Below, piece by piece: positions 19,337 to 28,923 of a stretch of DNA of 64,000 bases. The notes below the pieces were generated by a model. The model had not been told where the DNA came from. It saw only the letters and a list, made by a program, of their open reading frames with translations, and did no database searches. This stretch comes from Thermoprotei archaeon. Lineage in GTDB: Archaea > Thermoproteota > Thermoprotei > Gearchaeales > WAQG01. Each line of letters begins with the position of its first letter. Positions within the stretch are counted from its first letter, which is position 1. The position numbers and the translations under genes are program-made. The stretch is from contig JAVZOV010000001.1 of NCBI GenBank assembly GCA_038881895.1, positions 62,001 through 126,000 on the forward strand, written 5' to 3'.

Positions 19337-19440
19337 ATACTCTCTGCTAAAGTGGGGAGATTCTCGGTTTTCAATCTAGTGTTTCATCATACCGGTCATG
19401 CATACTGTTGAAGATGGCACCTGCTATGGAGGTAAGCACG
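19337..19440 (-). repeat. Decayed family A right end
   Basis: The stretch ACTCTCTGCT-AAAGTGGGGAGATTCTCGG aligns with the family A right end on the minus strand, and the match continues weakly through the CATCATACCG block to GCACCTGCTATGGA. No left end is recognisable. The remainder of the 260-bp gap between hef and the next gene shows nothing else. Confidence 0.55.
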
Positions 19441-19571
19441 ATATTCCGCTTACACGTGTTCTATCTCCATTTATTGAGTGACACGCTTAAATTAAGAAAC
19501 ACCAAGAGTTGATTAAGCTTATCAACAATTCATCTACTAAAGGACTAAGCTTTCAGAAATAAAGCTTCTTA

Positions 19572-19949
19572 TTAACTTTTTTTCGATGATAATTTTTCTA
19601 ATCTTTCCAAAGCTTCTAATAGTGCAAGAAGAAGCTTAGTTTCTTCATAAAGTTGATTAGTATCTTGTTCCATAGATATTGATATATTCAATTGTGATAA
19701 TTTGGATGTTATTGTTTTCCTGAGGTTCTCTAAGGTTATCATAGTCTCTACTACATATTCTTCACCTTCTTTTACATAGAAGGCTCGCTTATTGCAAGAG
19801 GGACATATTATTTGTCCATCTCTTAATTTAAATAATGGTACGTGACAATCTGGACAATAATCATTAAGCATTATAGCTCCAGCCTTTAGTAACTCCGCCA
19901 TACGTTTGCTCAAAACATCTGAACTCTTTTTTATACTCATGATTTTCAC
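19572..19949 (-). CDS. SSSCA1/Auto-anti-p27-like zinc protein
   Basis: 125 aa. The N-terminal half has the family pattern S-K-R-M-A-E-L-L-x-x-G-A-x-M-L followed by a zinc ribbon C-P-D-C ... C-P-S-C, as in archaeal relatives of Sjogren-syndrome autoantigen 1. A helical C-terminus follows. The molecular role in archaea is not known. ATG 19940 (M-S-I-K-K) is an equally good start. Confidence 0.75.
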   Translation of the reverse strand: MKIMSIKKSSDVLSKRMAELLKAGAIMLNDYCPDCHVPLFKLRDGQIICPSCNKRAFYVKEGEEYVVETMITLENLRKTITSKLSQLNISISMEQDTNQLYEETKLLLALLEALERLEKLSSKKS

Positions 19950-20008
19950 CCTAGATACTTATATATAAGATATTAGATGTAGCAAAAATAGTTAGCGGGG
20001 TGTAAAAA

Positions 20009-20278
20009 ATGGCGATAACTGCAAACGAAGAAAGAATAAAACTTGCTATAACATATTTAACTCAAGTTGCAAATGATACTGATGTTCCTAGAAATATTAG
20101 AGAAGCTTGCAAAAGAGCCATCAGTTCATTAAATGACAAGAAGATTCCGTCACTAGCTGCAAGAGCTGCGAACGCTATAAATACTCTTGATGAATTGATG
20201 CAAGAACCAACAATGCCTATTTTCGCTCGTACTACAATATGGAAAGCGATATCACTACTAGAACAAATTAGAGATTAA
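20009..20278 (+). CDS. UPF0147 family protein
   Basis: 89 aa, all-helical, matching the small archaeal UPF0147 family by D-x-x-V-P-R-N-I-R and the repeated helical A-R-A-A-N-A-I segments. Function unknown; often near translation and repair genes. A GGGGTG ribosome site precedes the ATG. Confidence 0.85.
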   Translation: MAITANEERIKLAITYLTQVANDTDVPRNIREACKRAISSLNDKKIPSLAARAANAINTLDELMQEPTMPIFARTTIWKAISLLEQIRD

Positions 20279-20350
20279 AGGGGAATAAAGTGTACAACGT
20301 TTGCAAAAGTATAAGAAAAAGGTGAACTAGTCTAAAGTAGGTGAGAAAAA

Positions 20351-21739
20351 ATGAAAGTCTTAACAAGAGGCATCTACTCCACAGCCCTCGCTAAATTTCT
20401 ACTTGATAATGGATTTGTGCTCACACAACCATCTAAAAGAATTATAGAACGTCTCAAGATCGAAGCAATAAAAGAACCATGGGATGTAGCGATTGAGGCA
20501 AGACCATGGATCTATGGCATCACAGTATATGGTACAAAGGAAGGAGTAGAAAGAATCATAGAATCATTTCAAAAATTAGGTAAAATAACAATAAATCCCT
20601 CCATAATTCCGATCGGATCAGTATATTCTGGAGAAGTCATTGAGGCTAATTACAATACATCGATAGTTAACATAGGTTCTCATAAAGTATTTTTAAGAGG
20701 AAAGAAAAACGTCGGAGAACGTGTAATCGTTTCAATCATAAAGCCGGTCTATTCTGGTATGCCAGAAGCAACAGAAGGTATAGCTATAGCTGGAAAAACT
20801 ATAATCATTTCAAAAAACTTGACTGCTGACGTATGGGGTTATGTAGAACCGCATGTTAAAGAGAACCTACTAAACTTTGTAAAAAACATAACAAAAAGTG
20901 GTTGGGGAATACTTTTACTAGATCTAGCACAATATGTAGAACCCATTTCTATACTTGAAGAATATAACTCATTAGTACGCGAAGGCAACACACTCCTCGA
21001 AAAAAGTCTCTCATTAACTCAAAAGGTTGGACAAATAAGGGATGGAATACATATCGCAAAAGTTAATTTCTCTTATGATGTAAAACAAACATTAGATAAA
21101 ATCCGAAGCTCAGTGCTCCCAACAGTTTCAGGTCATCATTACATGAGGTCATTAGGCAAAGACACCCAATTGCTTGTAGACTTTGCAGAGAACTTAGTTA
21201 CTAATGGTTATAATCCAGAAGATATTGGTGCGCATATGATAAAATCGTTCATAATGAACCGATTTTCAATAGGTAGTCTAGTGAAAATTAGACACTATAA
21301 ACCAAACGGTGAAAGAATAGAACTTACACCCGGAAAAGTGATAAATATAGACGCAGGGAACTTTGAGGTATCCATTAGACGACAATTTTCAGAAAGTGAA
21401 GGCATATATGATGGAATTGGCGCACCAAAAGAAAAAGGAGATTATGCAATATCAACATATAAAATGGGCAGCATGATCTCTAGACATACTTATTATAATC
21501 GCAGCGGTGTAATGAAGGGTATATACATCAATATTTCAACACCTATAGAATTCACATGGGATGGAATACAATATATAGATTTGTTAGTAGATATTGTAAG
21601 AAACTATGCAGATCAGGTGGAAATAATTGATGTAAATGAGCTTAAAAAATATGTAGAAAGCGGCTATGTAAGCAAATCTTTGGCAGAGGAAGTTCTCAAA
21701 ATAGCAAAAGAACAAGCCGAATTATTAAAAATAAAATAA
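20351..21739 (+). CDS. FAU-1-like RNA-binding protein (RNase E/G-related, DUF402)
   Basis: 462 aa, full length. The N-terminal half is an S1-like RNA-binding region (P-I-G-S-V-Y-S-G-E-V-I-E-A near residues 91-103), and the C-terminal half holds the DUF402 domain with G-I-Y-I-N-I-S-T-P-I-E and D-L-L-V-D-I. FAU-1 of Pyrococcus binds AU-rich RNA and has RNase activity. A role in rRNA or mRNA maturation is inferred from that family. Confidence 0.85.
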   Translation: MKVLTRGIYSTALAKFLLDNGFVLTQPSKRIIERLKIEAIKEPWDVAIEARPWIYGITVYGTKEGVERIIESFQKLGKITINPSIIPIGSVYSGEVIEANYNTSIVNIGSHKVFLRGKKNVGERVIVSIIKPVYSGMPEATEGIAIAGKTIIISKNLTADVWGYVEPHVKENLLNFVKNITKSGWGILLLDLAQYVEPISILEEYNSLVREGNTLLEKSLSLTQKVGQIRDGIHIAKVNFSYDVKQTLDKIRSSVLPTVSGHHYMRSLGKDTQLLVDFAENLVTNGYNPEDIGAHMIKSFIMNRFSIGSLVKIRHYKPNGERIELTPGKVINIDAGNFEVSIRRQFSESEGIYDGIGAPKEKGDYAISTYKMGSMISRHTYYNRSGVMKGIYINISTPIEFTWDGIQYIDLLVDIVRNYADQVEIIDVNELKKYVESGYVSKSLAEEVLKIAKEQAELLKIK

Positions 21740-21874
21740 ACCTAATTAAAGATATTTATAGAAATTCATAATATTGAACTTTAATAAATATTATTGTATT
21801 GCACGTTCATATTACTGATTTGTATAATTTAGAAAAGTATATATCTATCTAAAAGATATACATACTGAGGCAAA

Positions 21875-22288
21875 ATGACTGGAAAACTTTCAATAATAGT
21901 TTTCTCTGGAACTGTAGATAAATTACTACCAGTAGGAGTCTTGGCAACAGCTGCTGCAGCATCAGGATATGAAGTGAACTTATTCTTTACATTCTGGGGT
22001 TTGAACGCAATCAGAAAAGATATGATGAAAACTCCGCCAAGAATAAGCAAAGACTTTGAAGATATGGGTCAAATGATGATGAAAATGATGTCGGAAAAGA
22101 AAGTTCCATCATGGTATGAAATGGTACTACAGGCACGTGAAATAGGTAATGTTAAGATTTATGCATGCTCGCAAACAATGGATATAATGAACCTAAAAAA
22201 GGAAGATCTAATAGATGCAGTTGATGACGTAGTAGGCGCAGTAACATTTCTAGAAATAGCTCAGGGTGGAATCACACTTTTTATTTAG
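21875..22288 (+). CDS. DsrE/DsrF-like sulfur-relay protein
   Basis: 137 aa DsrE2-type protein: starts with K-L-S-I-I-V-F-S-G-T-V-D-K, has an F-F-T-F-W-G-L strand, and a single conserved cysteine in Y-A-C-S-Q-T-M-D. This Cys is the likely persulfide carrier. It is 10 bp upstream of a TusA-like gene, so the two probably pass sulfur to each other, for example for tRNA thiolation or cofactor synthesis. Confidence 0.85.
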   Translation: MTGKLSIIVFSGTVDKLLPVGVLATAAAASGYEVNLFFTFWGLNAIRKDMMKTPPRISKDFEDMGQMMMKMMSEKKVPSWYEMVLQAREIGNVKIYACSQTMDIMNLKKEDLIDAVDDVVGAVTFLEIAQGGITLFI

Positions 22289-22298
22289 GTGATGAGAC

Positions 22299-22535
22299 AT
22301 GGAAATAAAAGCTGATAGAGTTGTTGACGCACGAGGCACGGCATGTCCAGGACCCTTAATGGAGGCGGTTCGTGTAATTAAAAAAATGAATATAGGAGAA
22401 ATTGTTGAAATCCTCTCTACGGATCCTGGTTCAAAAAATGATATACCAGCATGGGCTAAAAAAGCAGGACAAGAGGTAGTAGGAATCATAGAAGAACATG
22501 GTTATTGGAGAATATTCTTAAAGAAAGTAAAATAA
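22299..22535 (+). CDS. TusA/SirA-like sulfur carrier
   Basis: 78 aa with the TusA motif R-G-x-A-C-P-G-P near residues 13-20; the Cys is the sulfur-accepting residue. The rest (E-I-L-S-T-D-P-G-S, W-A-K-K-A-G-Q-E) is typical. Paired with the DsrE-like gene upstream; ribosome site GGTGA. Confidence 0.9.
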   Translation: MEIKADRVVDARGTACPGPLMEAVRVIKKMNIGEIVEILSTDPGSKNDIPAWAKKAGQEVVGIIEEHGYWRIFLKKVK

Positions 22536-22549
22536 CAACATTCCTCTAA

Positions 22550-22873
22550 TTAAATTATTTTTTTCCATAATATTACTGCAGTGGGATCTATCTTTCTAAT
22601 TTCTTCAACAATGTCTGGACCTTTTACCTCAACCACATCCGTGGGTATGTGCTCAATTTGCTCAGGTATAATCTCGATAGGATAGAGTTTTTCTTTAGGT
22701 ATCTTCTTCCAAACATATATTCTAATACATTTAATTTCTGAATAGACTTTACCATTCTTAATTTTAGGCTGAAGTGTCCGACTCCAACCCACTACGTATG
22801 GTTGTCTATCCACAGCAGCTTTAAGTACAAGCCAGGTTGGATCAATATCACTATCACTCATGATCATCACCAT
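22550..22873 (-). CDS. Small protein of unknown function, like the N-terminal domain of some trypsin-like proteases
   Basis: 107 aa. The pattern Y-V-V-G-W ... I-R-I-Y-V-W-K-K-I-P-K-E-K-L ... I-P-T-D-V-V-E-V resembles a domain found in front of trypsin-like proteases in bacteria and phages, from memory of that domain; here no protease follows. Start codon ATG at 22873 or at 22861 (M-S-D-S-D). Function unknown. Confidence 0.5.
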   Translation of the reverse strand: MVMIMSDSDIDPTWLVLKAAVDRQPYVVGWSRTLQPKIKNGKVYSEIKCIRIYVWKKIPKEKLYPIEIIPEQIEHIPTDVVEVKGPDIVEEIRKIDPTAVILWKKII

Positions 22874-22915
22874 AACTCTTATAAAAATATGAAAAATAAA
22901 GTTATTGTTGTGAAA

Positions 22916-22985
22916 TTGACACTCTCCGCGATTAAAGTCAGGAGATTCTTAGTCGAATCATCCGATCACCTCAAGGAAACCCACG
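22916..22985 (-). repeat. Decayed family A right end
   Basis: TTGACACTCTCCGCGATTAA followed by AGTCAGGAGATTCTTAG matches the family A right end (minus strand) with several substitutions. No left end or gene. It lies just outside the 3' end of the truncated nuclease-like gene. Confidence 0.6.
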
Positions 22986-22989
22986 AGCT

Positions 22990-23442
22990 TCAGATAACAT
23001 ATATATCACCTTGTTTATAATGATATTCAACTCTATATTGTTTGGGATTGCTTTTAATTAGAAAATACTGAGTTAAATCTAGTTTTACGAAAAACATAAG
23101 AAGAGGAAGTTTAAAGAACTCAAGAAACTGTCGACTATAAACTTTTAATGTTTTCCTTTGATGAGTATTAACTTCGATGACATATATTTCTCCATTCTTT
23201 TTAGCTAAGCAGTCGAAATAGAAATTTTTAGTTGGTCTAAAAACTTCTTTAAACCCGAGACTAGGTAAAATTTTCTCGATTACTAAATTTTCAGCAAGTT
23301 GAGAAGCATTAGAAACCTCGTTTGCATGCCAAAATTGTCGTTCTTTCTCGTAAATCTTTCTCTTATATTCCTGAAGTTTATCTTTATGTTTGATTCGGTA
23401 TTCCTGCTTCCATCTTTTGATTCTTTCTTTATGCTTTTGATA
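22990..23442 (-). pseudogene. PD-(D/E)XK-like nuclease gene, 5' end removed by IS607-like insertion
   Basis: A 150-codon open frame on the minus strand with no start codon, running up to the edge of element B2. It begins with a basic coiled region (K-H-K-E-R-I-K-R-W-K-Q-E-Y-R), as in many homing-endonuclease-like proteins, followed by F-D-C-L-A-K-K-N-G-E-I-Y-V-I-E-V-N, which resembles the D ... E-x-K core of restriction-like nucleases with Asn at the Lys position. I could not find a convincing 5' part beyond the element. Probably inactive now. Confidence 0.55.
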
Positions 23443-23444
23443 AT

Positions 23445-24535
23445 ATTGCCGTGGTCAACAGTTTTGAGATAGATAGGTTTAAATATTTGTTTAACTCTAT
23501 TAACTCTTTGATGGAAGAAGAACTACTTAGACCAAAGGATGTTGCTAAGAAGTTCGGTATCTCAGTTAAAACGCTTTGGAGGTGGCAGAGGAAAGGCATT
23601 ATTAGAGCAGTTAAACTTCCGACTGGCAAGCTGAGATATCCCAAGAGCGAAGTTGAGAGGCTATGGAAGCAATTAATTAAGAGCACGCTTTTCAGCTTCA
23701 GAGATGGCATACTGAGGGTAAGCGTAGAACCAAATAAGCGGTATCTTGAGGTTGACTTAAGTAAGTGTTCGTGGATTCCAAAAGACTTTGATAAAGTCGG
23801 TGGACTACTTATGACTGAAAGTGAGTTGATAATTACAGTTAAGAAGAGGGTTGAGCCCAAAAGCTGATAAGTGGGCATCATTTGATGTGAACTTAACGAA
23901 CGTGATGGCGTTCATAGGTGGCGAGATCAAGCGCTATGACTTAAGAGAGCTCTACCACATTCACAGAGTTTATGAGGTTAAAAGACAGAGGATGCAAAAG
24001 TTATCTAAAATTAAGCCCAATACATCAAAGAGACTATTAGAGAAGTACTCTAAGCGTGAGAAGAATAGGGCTAAAGACTTCATGCACAAGTTAACCACGC
24101 AGATCGCGGGGGAGTTCAGGGAGAAGAACTGCGGAGCGATACTTGAAAACCTGAAAGGTGTAAAGAGGCGAATCCTCAACAAGTCTAAAGACATGAACAG
24201 AAAGCTCTCAAAGTGGAACGCAAGAACATTCCAACTCATGCTTGAATACAAGCTGAAGTGGCTTAATTTACCAACAAAATACGTTAGCCCAGCTAACTCA
24301 TCTAAAACCTGCCCAGCCTGCTCTGGAAGCATGGCTTCCTATCTGGGCAGGATAATGAGATGCGAAGAATGCGGGTTAACAATGGATAGAGATATCATAG
24401 CGGTGTTGAACCTTCAGATGCGGGGAATTGGGTTCTCCCCGAGAGCCCTCAACGAATTAATCGAGGGGGAAGGGTTAAGTAGGAATAAAAGCAACAATTC
24501 ACTATGTATTCCTACTCAACTCAGAACCCGTGGGT
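23445..24535 (+). mobile_element. IS607-like element B2, decayed
   Basis: Nearly identical to B1 at both ends (ATTGCCGTGGTCAACAG at the left, CAGAACCC at the right). About 300 bp are missing from the 5' part of tnpB. It interrupts a nuclease-like gene. Confidence 0.8.
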
Positions 24536-24537
24536 AG
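23517..24537 (+). pseudogene. HTH-tnpB fusion with internal deletion and frameshift
   Basis: The MerR-type HTH domain is intact, but at about 23670 the sequence jumps from the end of the HTH gene to the middle of tnpB (short shared AATTAA at the joint), removing roughly the first 100 TnpB residues. A one-base insertion near 23863 (GAGCCCAAAAGCTGA against GAGCCGAAGGCG in B1) then breaks the frame; the remainder reads on to 24537 with RuvC-I Asp, RuvC-II Glu, zinc finger and RuvC-III still recognisable. Not a functional TnpB. Confidence 0.85.
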
Positions 24538-24712
24538 TTGACCTATAAATCTATTGACAATTCATTCCACAGTTGAAACTGTAAGCTTTCTTGCCAAGTT
24601 TTTATGTAATTTTGTTGTTTTATTTGAAAATATCTGATTTTTAGCTATTAAATTGTATCTGTAAAATATCTGTAAAATAACTTTTAACAGTTTCTCAATA
24701 CAATTATGAAGG

Positions 24713-25597
24713 TTAATCGAGTACTTCTATTGATATAGCGTTTTCTGGAAATCGTTGGAATATTTCTTTTATTAGTTTATAGATGTCAATCTTTCTTAGT
24801 GGTATCTGGTGTGGTATTAATTTTACTGTGAATGTTACTGAATCTTTACTGATGCTTTTTAGTATTGTTGATTGTTCATCTATTCTAAATTGTGAGGTTG
24901 ATAGCGTTTGGGAGAGTATTCGCTGTATTATATAATAAATATCATAGGAGTAGAGCGTAGTATCTGCTGGAAGATCTTTAATTGATTTAAATATTTCACT
25001 ATTGTTTAGAATCTCTTTTGGTATTATGGTTATTTTTAATTGTATGTTGGGTCTGTATTCTCGTATTAATGAATGTAGTAAAATAGAGTTAGCTATGAGC
25101 ATTTTGTTTCCGTAAATGTCCTCTATTATTGATGAGAAAGGTTGCACTTCAATTATCTTGCCTCTTATTACATTGTTTGAATTTGGTGGATAAATTTCTA
25201 TCCATGTTTTCAATGCTCGTCTTTCAAGTTGCAGAGCTATAAACGCAGTAAACTCTTTGATCTCATAATAGAACAAAACAAATACAAAAAGGCCTATGGC
25301 TAGAGCTATGATGTACTGAGTGAGCTCAGCTGTTATTATTTGGACTGTTACTATCGTTATAGATATGATAATAACTGTATCGAAAATTCGTGTAATCAAT
25401 GCTCTCGTTGTAATAGTTATGATATTACGTTTTTCAAGTGTATGCAAGAATCTGATAAAAAGATATCTTATAACTATAGCTATCAATATTACAATTGCAA
25501 TAAGTATAATTGTTTCTATCCTTATTTGTAATAATGAAGTAAATATATTAGATTGAGCTGTTGGTTTGTAGCTCATAACACTCCCTCTTTGTATCAT
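24713..25597 (-). CDS. MscS-like small-conductance channel protein
   Basis: 294 aa. Three to four hydrophobic segments fill residues 20-135, followed by a beta-type domain with I-R-G-K-I-I-E-V-Q-P-F-S-S-I-I-E-D and L-I-A-N-S-I-L, the MscS signature region. The C-terminal part looks like the mixed alpha/beta cytoplasmic domain. It would release ions on osmotic downshift. It precedes trkA and trkH on the same strand but with a ~370-bp gap, so probably separate transcription. ATG 25573 (M-S-Y-K) is a possible later start. Confidence 0.65.
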   Translation of the reverse strand: MIQRGSVMSYKPTAQSNIFTSLLQIRIETIILIAIVILIAIVIRYLFIRFLHTLEKRNIITITTRALITRIFDTVIIISITIVTVQIITAELTQYIIALAIGLFVFVLFYYEIKEFTAFIALQLERRALKTWIEIYPPNSNNVIRGKIIEVQPFSSIIEDIYGNKMLIANSILLHSLIREYRPNIQLKITIIPKEILNNSEIFKSIKDLPADTTLYSYDIYYIIQRILSQTLSTSQFRIDEQSTILKSISKDSVTFTVKLIPHQIPLRKIDIYKLIKEIFQRFPENAISIEVLD

Positions 25598-25968
25598 TAT
25601 ATTGAAGTAGTGAATATTTCATTTTATAAGCCTCACAAATTCTCTTAAGCGATAGTTCATTCATAAACAAATCACACTCATCAGTTATCCTTATCATGTT
25701 AATGTGGTTAAAACATCCTAATAAAGATATTCTTACCTAAAGTTTAATTCTTAGGAATTTGACTCTCTCCACGATCAAGGTCAAGGATTTTCAGTTCGTT
25801 TACTTGAGGTTTCATCCTATCGGGTTCTGGGATGCAGTGTTAATATACTTCTGCCCTATGGAAAGCTTTCACACCTCTTTAATATAGTGGAAATTTTCTT
25901 GAGAAAAGTTCATAAAAGGAGTATTAGTACAGGTTTATATCTTTGGAAGTTTAAAAGCAACAGTAACT
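25598..25968. other. Intergenic region with a decayed family A element (25759-25865)
   Basis: From 25759 the sequence TTGACTCTCTCCACGATCAA aligns with the family A right end, and similarity continues through CATCCTATCGGGTTCTGGG and CTGCCCTATGGA, so about 105 bp of a minus-strand copy survive. Otherwise only AT-rich sequence and the promoter of the MscS-like gene. Confidence 0.55.
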
Positions 25969-26631
25969 TTAACCTTTCAGTATTTTTGTTATTTCTTCTA
26001 CATCAGTGTGTTCTGATAGAATTAATAGCTGATATCCATTGTTCAATATGTCGCTAGGTGAGGGGGCTTTTATAGTATTTCCATCAAATATGAGCAGAAT
26101 CTTTACATCATCCGGTAATCCTAGTTCGTCGATTCGTTTACCTATGGCTCTATCAATGCCTATTAATGTTAACCAATATAGTTTCATATTGTTAAATGCA
26201 GCTACAAGATTTGCTTCTCTTAATGAATCAATGAAATATTTTATCATAGTACTGAACATTAAAGAGAACGTAAAAGGAATGCCTAGATCAAGCTTGGTCA
26301 TTAATTCTGCGATACTAGTATTTTTAACTCTTGCTAATCTAAAGGGAATGTTGTACAATTTTGCGATTGTTAGAACAAACGTATTTACTTCGTCTTTGTC
26401 TGTTAGCGCAATGACAGCATCTAATATTGTCATATCTATATCTTTTGTGTAAACGGTTACATCTGTTGCATCTTTATTTATAACTAACACATCATATTTT
26501 TCGCTTATTTCAGAGCATCTACTTTGATCTTTTTCGACGATTATGACCTCATGTTGTTTAAGATCAATAATGTTCAATAATTCTTTAGTAACAACACCAC
26601 CACCGACTATTAAAATTTTCAAACTATACAC
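25969..26631 (-). CDS. trkA: TrkA-type potassium-uptake regulator (RCK/NAD-binding)
   Basis: 220 aa. N-terminal RCK_N Rossmann domain: I-L-I-V-G-G-G-V-V-T-K-E-L, then the acidic residue ending strand 2 (V-E-K-D) and G/N-K-D-A-T-D. It should bind NAD(H) or ATP and gate the membrane subunit TrkH, encoded next on the same strand 260 bp upstream. The C-terminal 80 residues resemble a reduced RCK_C domain. Confidence 0.85.
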   Translation of the reverse strand: MYSLKILIVGGGVVTKELLNIIDLKQHEVIIVEKDQSRCSEISEKYDVLVINKDATDVTVYTKDIDMTILDAVIALTDKDEVNTFVLTIAKLYNIPFRLARVKNTSIAELMTKLDLGIPFTFSLMFSTMIKYFIDSLREANLVAAFNNMKLYWLTLIGIDRAIGKRIDELGLPDDVKILLIFDGNTIKAPSPSDILNNGYQLLILSEHTDVEEITKILKG

Positions 26632-26891
26632 CTCCCTTATTCAATAAGGAGTGCCAGCACTAATATTTTTTAGATAACATGTTTTATTAAGCGATGTAAT
26701 TATATCAGGATCATTTTTATTGATGCGATTGTTCATAAAGGTCTCCTAATTAGATTTTAGTGATAACTCTATATAACGTTTATTATGATCAAATTAGTAA
26801 TACTGATTGTTTTATTCCTAGATGCAAATCTTAATGTTAACTAATTAAAAATTTCTTATTGAAGCTATTTCAAGTTTATAACTCTTTTATG

Positions 26892-28325
26892 TTATTTTCT
26901 TTTTATTATTTTTTCTCTGAACATTAACGATAAGGCTAGGAAAAGTGGTAGGTATTCTAGTCTTCCAAGTATCATGAGAATTATCAATGTTATTTTTACT
27001 GTGAATGGGTCTGTCATAGAAACTATGCCAGAGCTCAATCCTACATTGCTTGCTGCTGAGGTCGCTTCAAATAACGAATCTGTGAAATTGTTGCCGTATG
27101 CCGATACTATTAATGCTCCAATGATAATCATTAGTGCATGCATTATGATTATAAAAAGAACTTGAGAAAACTCTGCCTCACTTACTGTCTTCTCGTCGAA
27201 TTTTACAGGTTTAATTACAGAGGAAGGTAACACTATAGATTGGGCATAATGCTTTATTTTCTTTAAAAATAGAAGTAAACGGAAAGTTTTAATTCCACCT
27301 GCTGTAGAGAACGACATACCACCTATAAACATTGAGATAACTAAGAGGATTTTTGTTGTATCCCTTAGTTTCGAAATTAAACCTAAATTAAATCCCGTTG
27401 TCGTATATCCTGAAATTGTGTTGAATAGTGCAAATGGGATAACATTGTCAGTCTTTATGTTATCTACAAATAGATATGATAGATATACTAATGATGAAAG
27501 TATCATTAGCATTATCAAGTAAAACATAAATTCCTCTGATTTCAATAACTCTTTAAATTTTCCTGTGACTAAATTGTTAAGATCCTGAAAGTTCATTCCT
27601 CCTAGTATCATGAATATGACCATTGGAATATAAGTAAAAGGTGCGCGAAGGAATATTAATTGGTATCCTTGATCATATATTGACATACCGCCTGTCGCTA
27701 TTGTTGTCATAATGTGATTTATGGCTTCAAATCCAGACATACCAGTTATGATATATGCTACAGCGCCTATAAACGTGAGAGAACCATAAATTATTAATAA
27801 ACGAATAGCTGTTTTATAAAATGTGATCTCGATTTTTACAGGTCTTTCTACACCGTATACTTCTCTGGCTACATAATAGAAATAGGGAAGTATTAAAATG
27901 GCAAATACAGTAAACCCAAGTTCGCCAATCCATTGCATGAGAGATCTCCATAAAATAATAGAGTATTTCATATTTTTTAACACAAACACTGAGAAACCAG
28001 TTCCAGTAAACCCGCTCACTGATTCAAATAAAGTATCTATAAACGCATATTTAGTTTCGATACACATATCTATCGCACTTATTACAGACATCATTATCCA
28101 TGAGATCACAGCAACAACTGCAGCCTCAAAAGATGTAAGAGACTGTGTTTTCATCCTAGATAAGAGATATCCAATCACTATGAGCACTAATCCAGAGAAT
28201 AAAAATGAAAAACTTATCGTATCATCGTATATTAAATCAACTAACGGAACAATTAGCATGAACATACCAACGACAGTACCTACACCGAAAGTTGCTCGTA
28301 ATATACCACGAAGATTTAATGTCAC
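26892..28325 (-). CDS. trkH: TrkH/KtrB-family potassium transporter
   Basis: 477 aa, about 10 transmembrane segments. Selectivity-filter-like loops are visible as S-V-S-G-F-T-G-T-G-F, T-I-A-T-G-G-M-S, T-I-S-G-Y-T-T-T-G-F and T-S-A-A-S-N-V-G-L, the four-repeat K+ pore arrangement of the family, plus the conserved F-I-G-G-M-S-F-S-T-A-G-G. Works with TrkA. Confidence 0.92.
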   Translation of the reverse strand: MTLNLRGILRATFGVGTVVGMFMLIVPLVDLIYDDTISFSFLFSGLVLIVIGYLLSRMKTQSLTSFEAAVVAVISWIMMSVISAIDMCIETKYAFIDTLFESVSGFTGTGFSVFVLKNMKYSIILWRSLMQWIGELGFTVFAILILPYFYYVAREVYGVERPVKIEITFYKTAIRLLIIYGSLTFIGAVAYIITGMSGFEAINHIMTTIATGGMSIYDQGYQLIFLRAPFTYIPMVIFMILGGMNFQDLNNLVTGKFKELLKSEEFMFYLIMLMILSSLVYLSYLFVDNIKTDNVIPFALFNTISGYTTTGFNLGLISKLRDTTKILLVISMFIGGMSFSTAGGIKTFRLLLFLKKIKHYAQSIVLPSSVIKPVKFDEKTVSEAEFSQVLFIIIMHALMIIIGALIVSAYGNNFTDSLFEATSAASNVGLSSGIVSMTDPFTVKITLIILMILGRLEYLPLFLALSLMFREKIIKRK

Positions 28326-28923
28326 AGTGATTAGTTATTTTTAGTATAATTTATATTTTTACGCAAACCTTGTTAATATCTTTCTCACCATACAGAGCAT
28401 TTTTCTCTCAAGATTTGATAAGTATTCATAGGTTTTAAACCTAAACGTTATGAGCATAGTGTCCATCGCAAACTTACGCAATCGTGCTTAAAGTATTGAT
28501 GATGCACGGGATTTATCCTTTCTCATCGCTAATCCTTATAATCTTTCAGGAATAATTTTGATGTCTGAATCTATGTGGATTCTGTTCAAACGATGAAATG
28601 ATTTTCAGAAATTTAAGTCCCATACTGTTAAAACTCGAAAGAAAAGCGGTAACCACTGCGAGATTCAATAGTTTTCATCTATTCCCTCTATCGATTTTTG
28701 AGGGTTTTCACTGCTCAACAGTGAAGAACAACACAGTGAGAGTTTTAATCCGTCGCCTGATGAGCTCGTATCGAACATCCAACAGTATCAGAATCAAAAC
28801 ATCAATAAAAATCCATTTCCAGAAACTGTAGAACAATCCACTAAGCTGAGACTAAGTCTTTATCGATTCTGTGTCTCAAATAATAGAATGAGACTAGAAG
28901 AATAAGCAGTCATTCTTCAAAGT
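28326..28923. other. 600-bp region without a recognisable gene
   Basis: Short open frames here have no family features and atypical composition. There is an 11-bp near-palindrome TTTTCACTGCTCAACAGTGAAG near 28697-28718. The region may be decayed sequence, but I cannot assign its origin. Confidence 0.3.

Noticed and set aside
28598-28831. 77-codon plus-strand open frame between trkH and the DUF1122-like gene
   Set aside because: No family similarity, no ribosome site, atypical composition.
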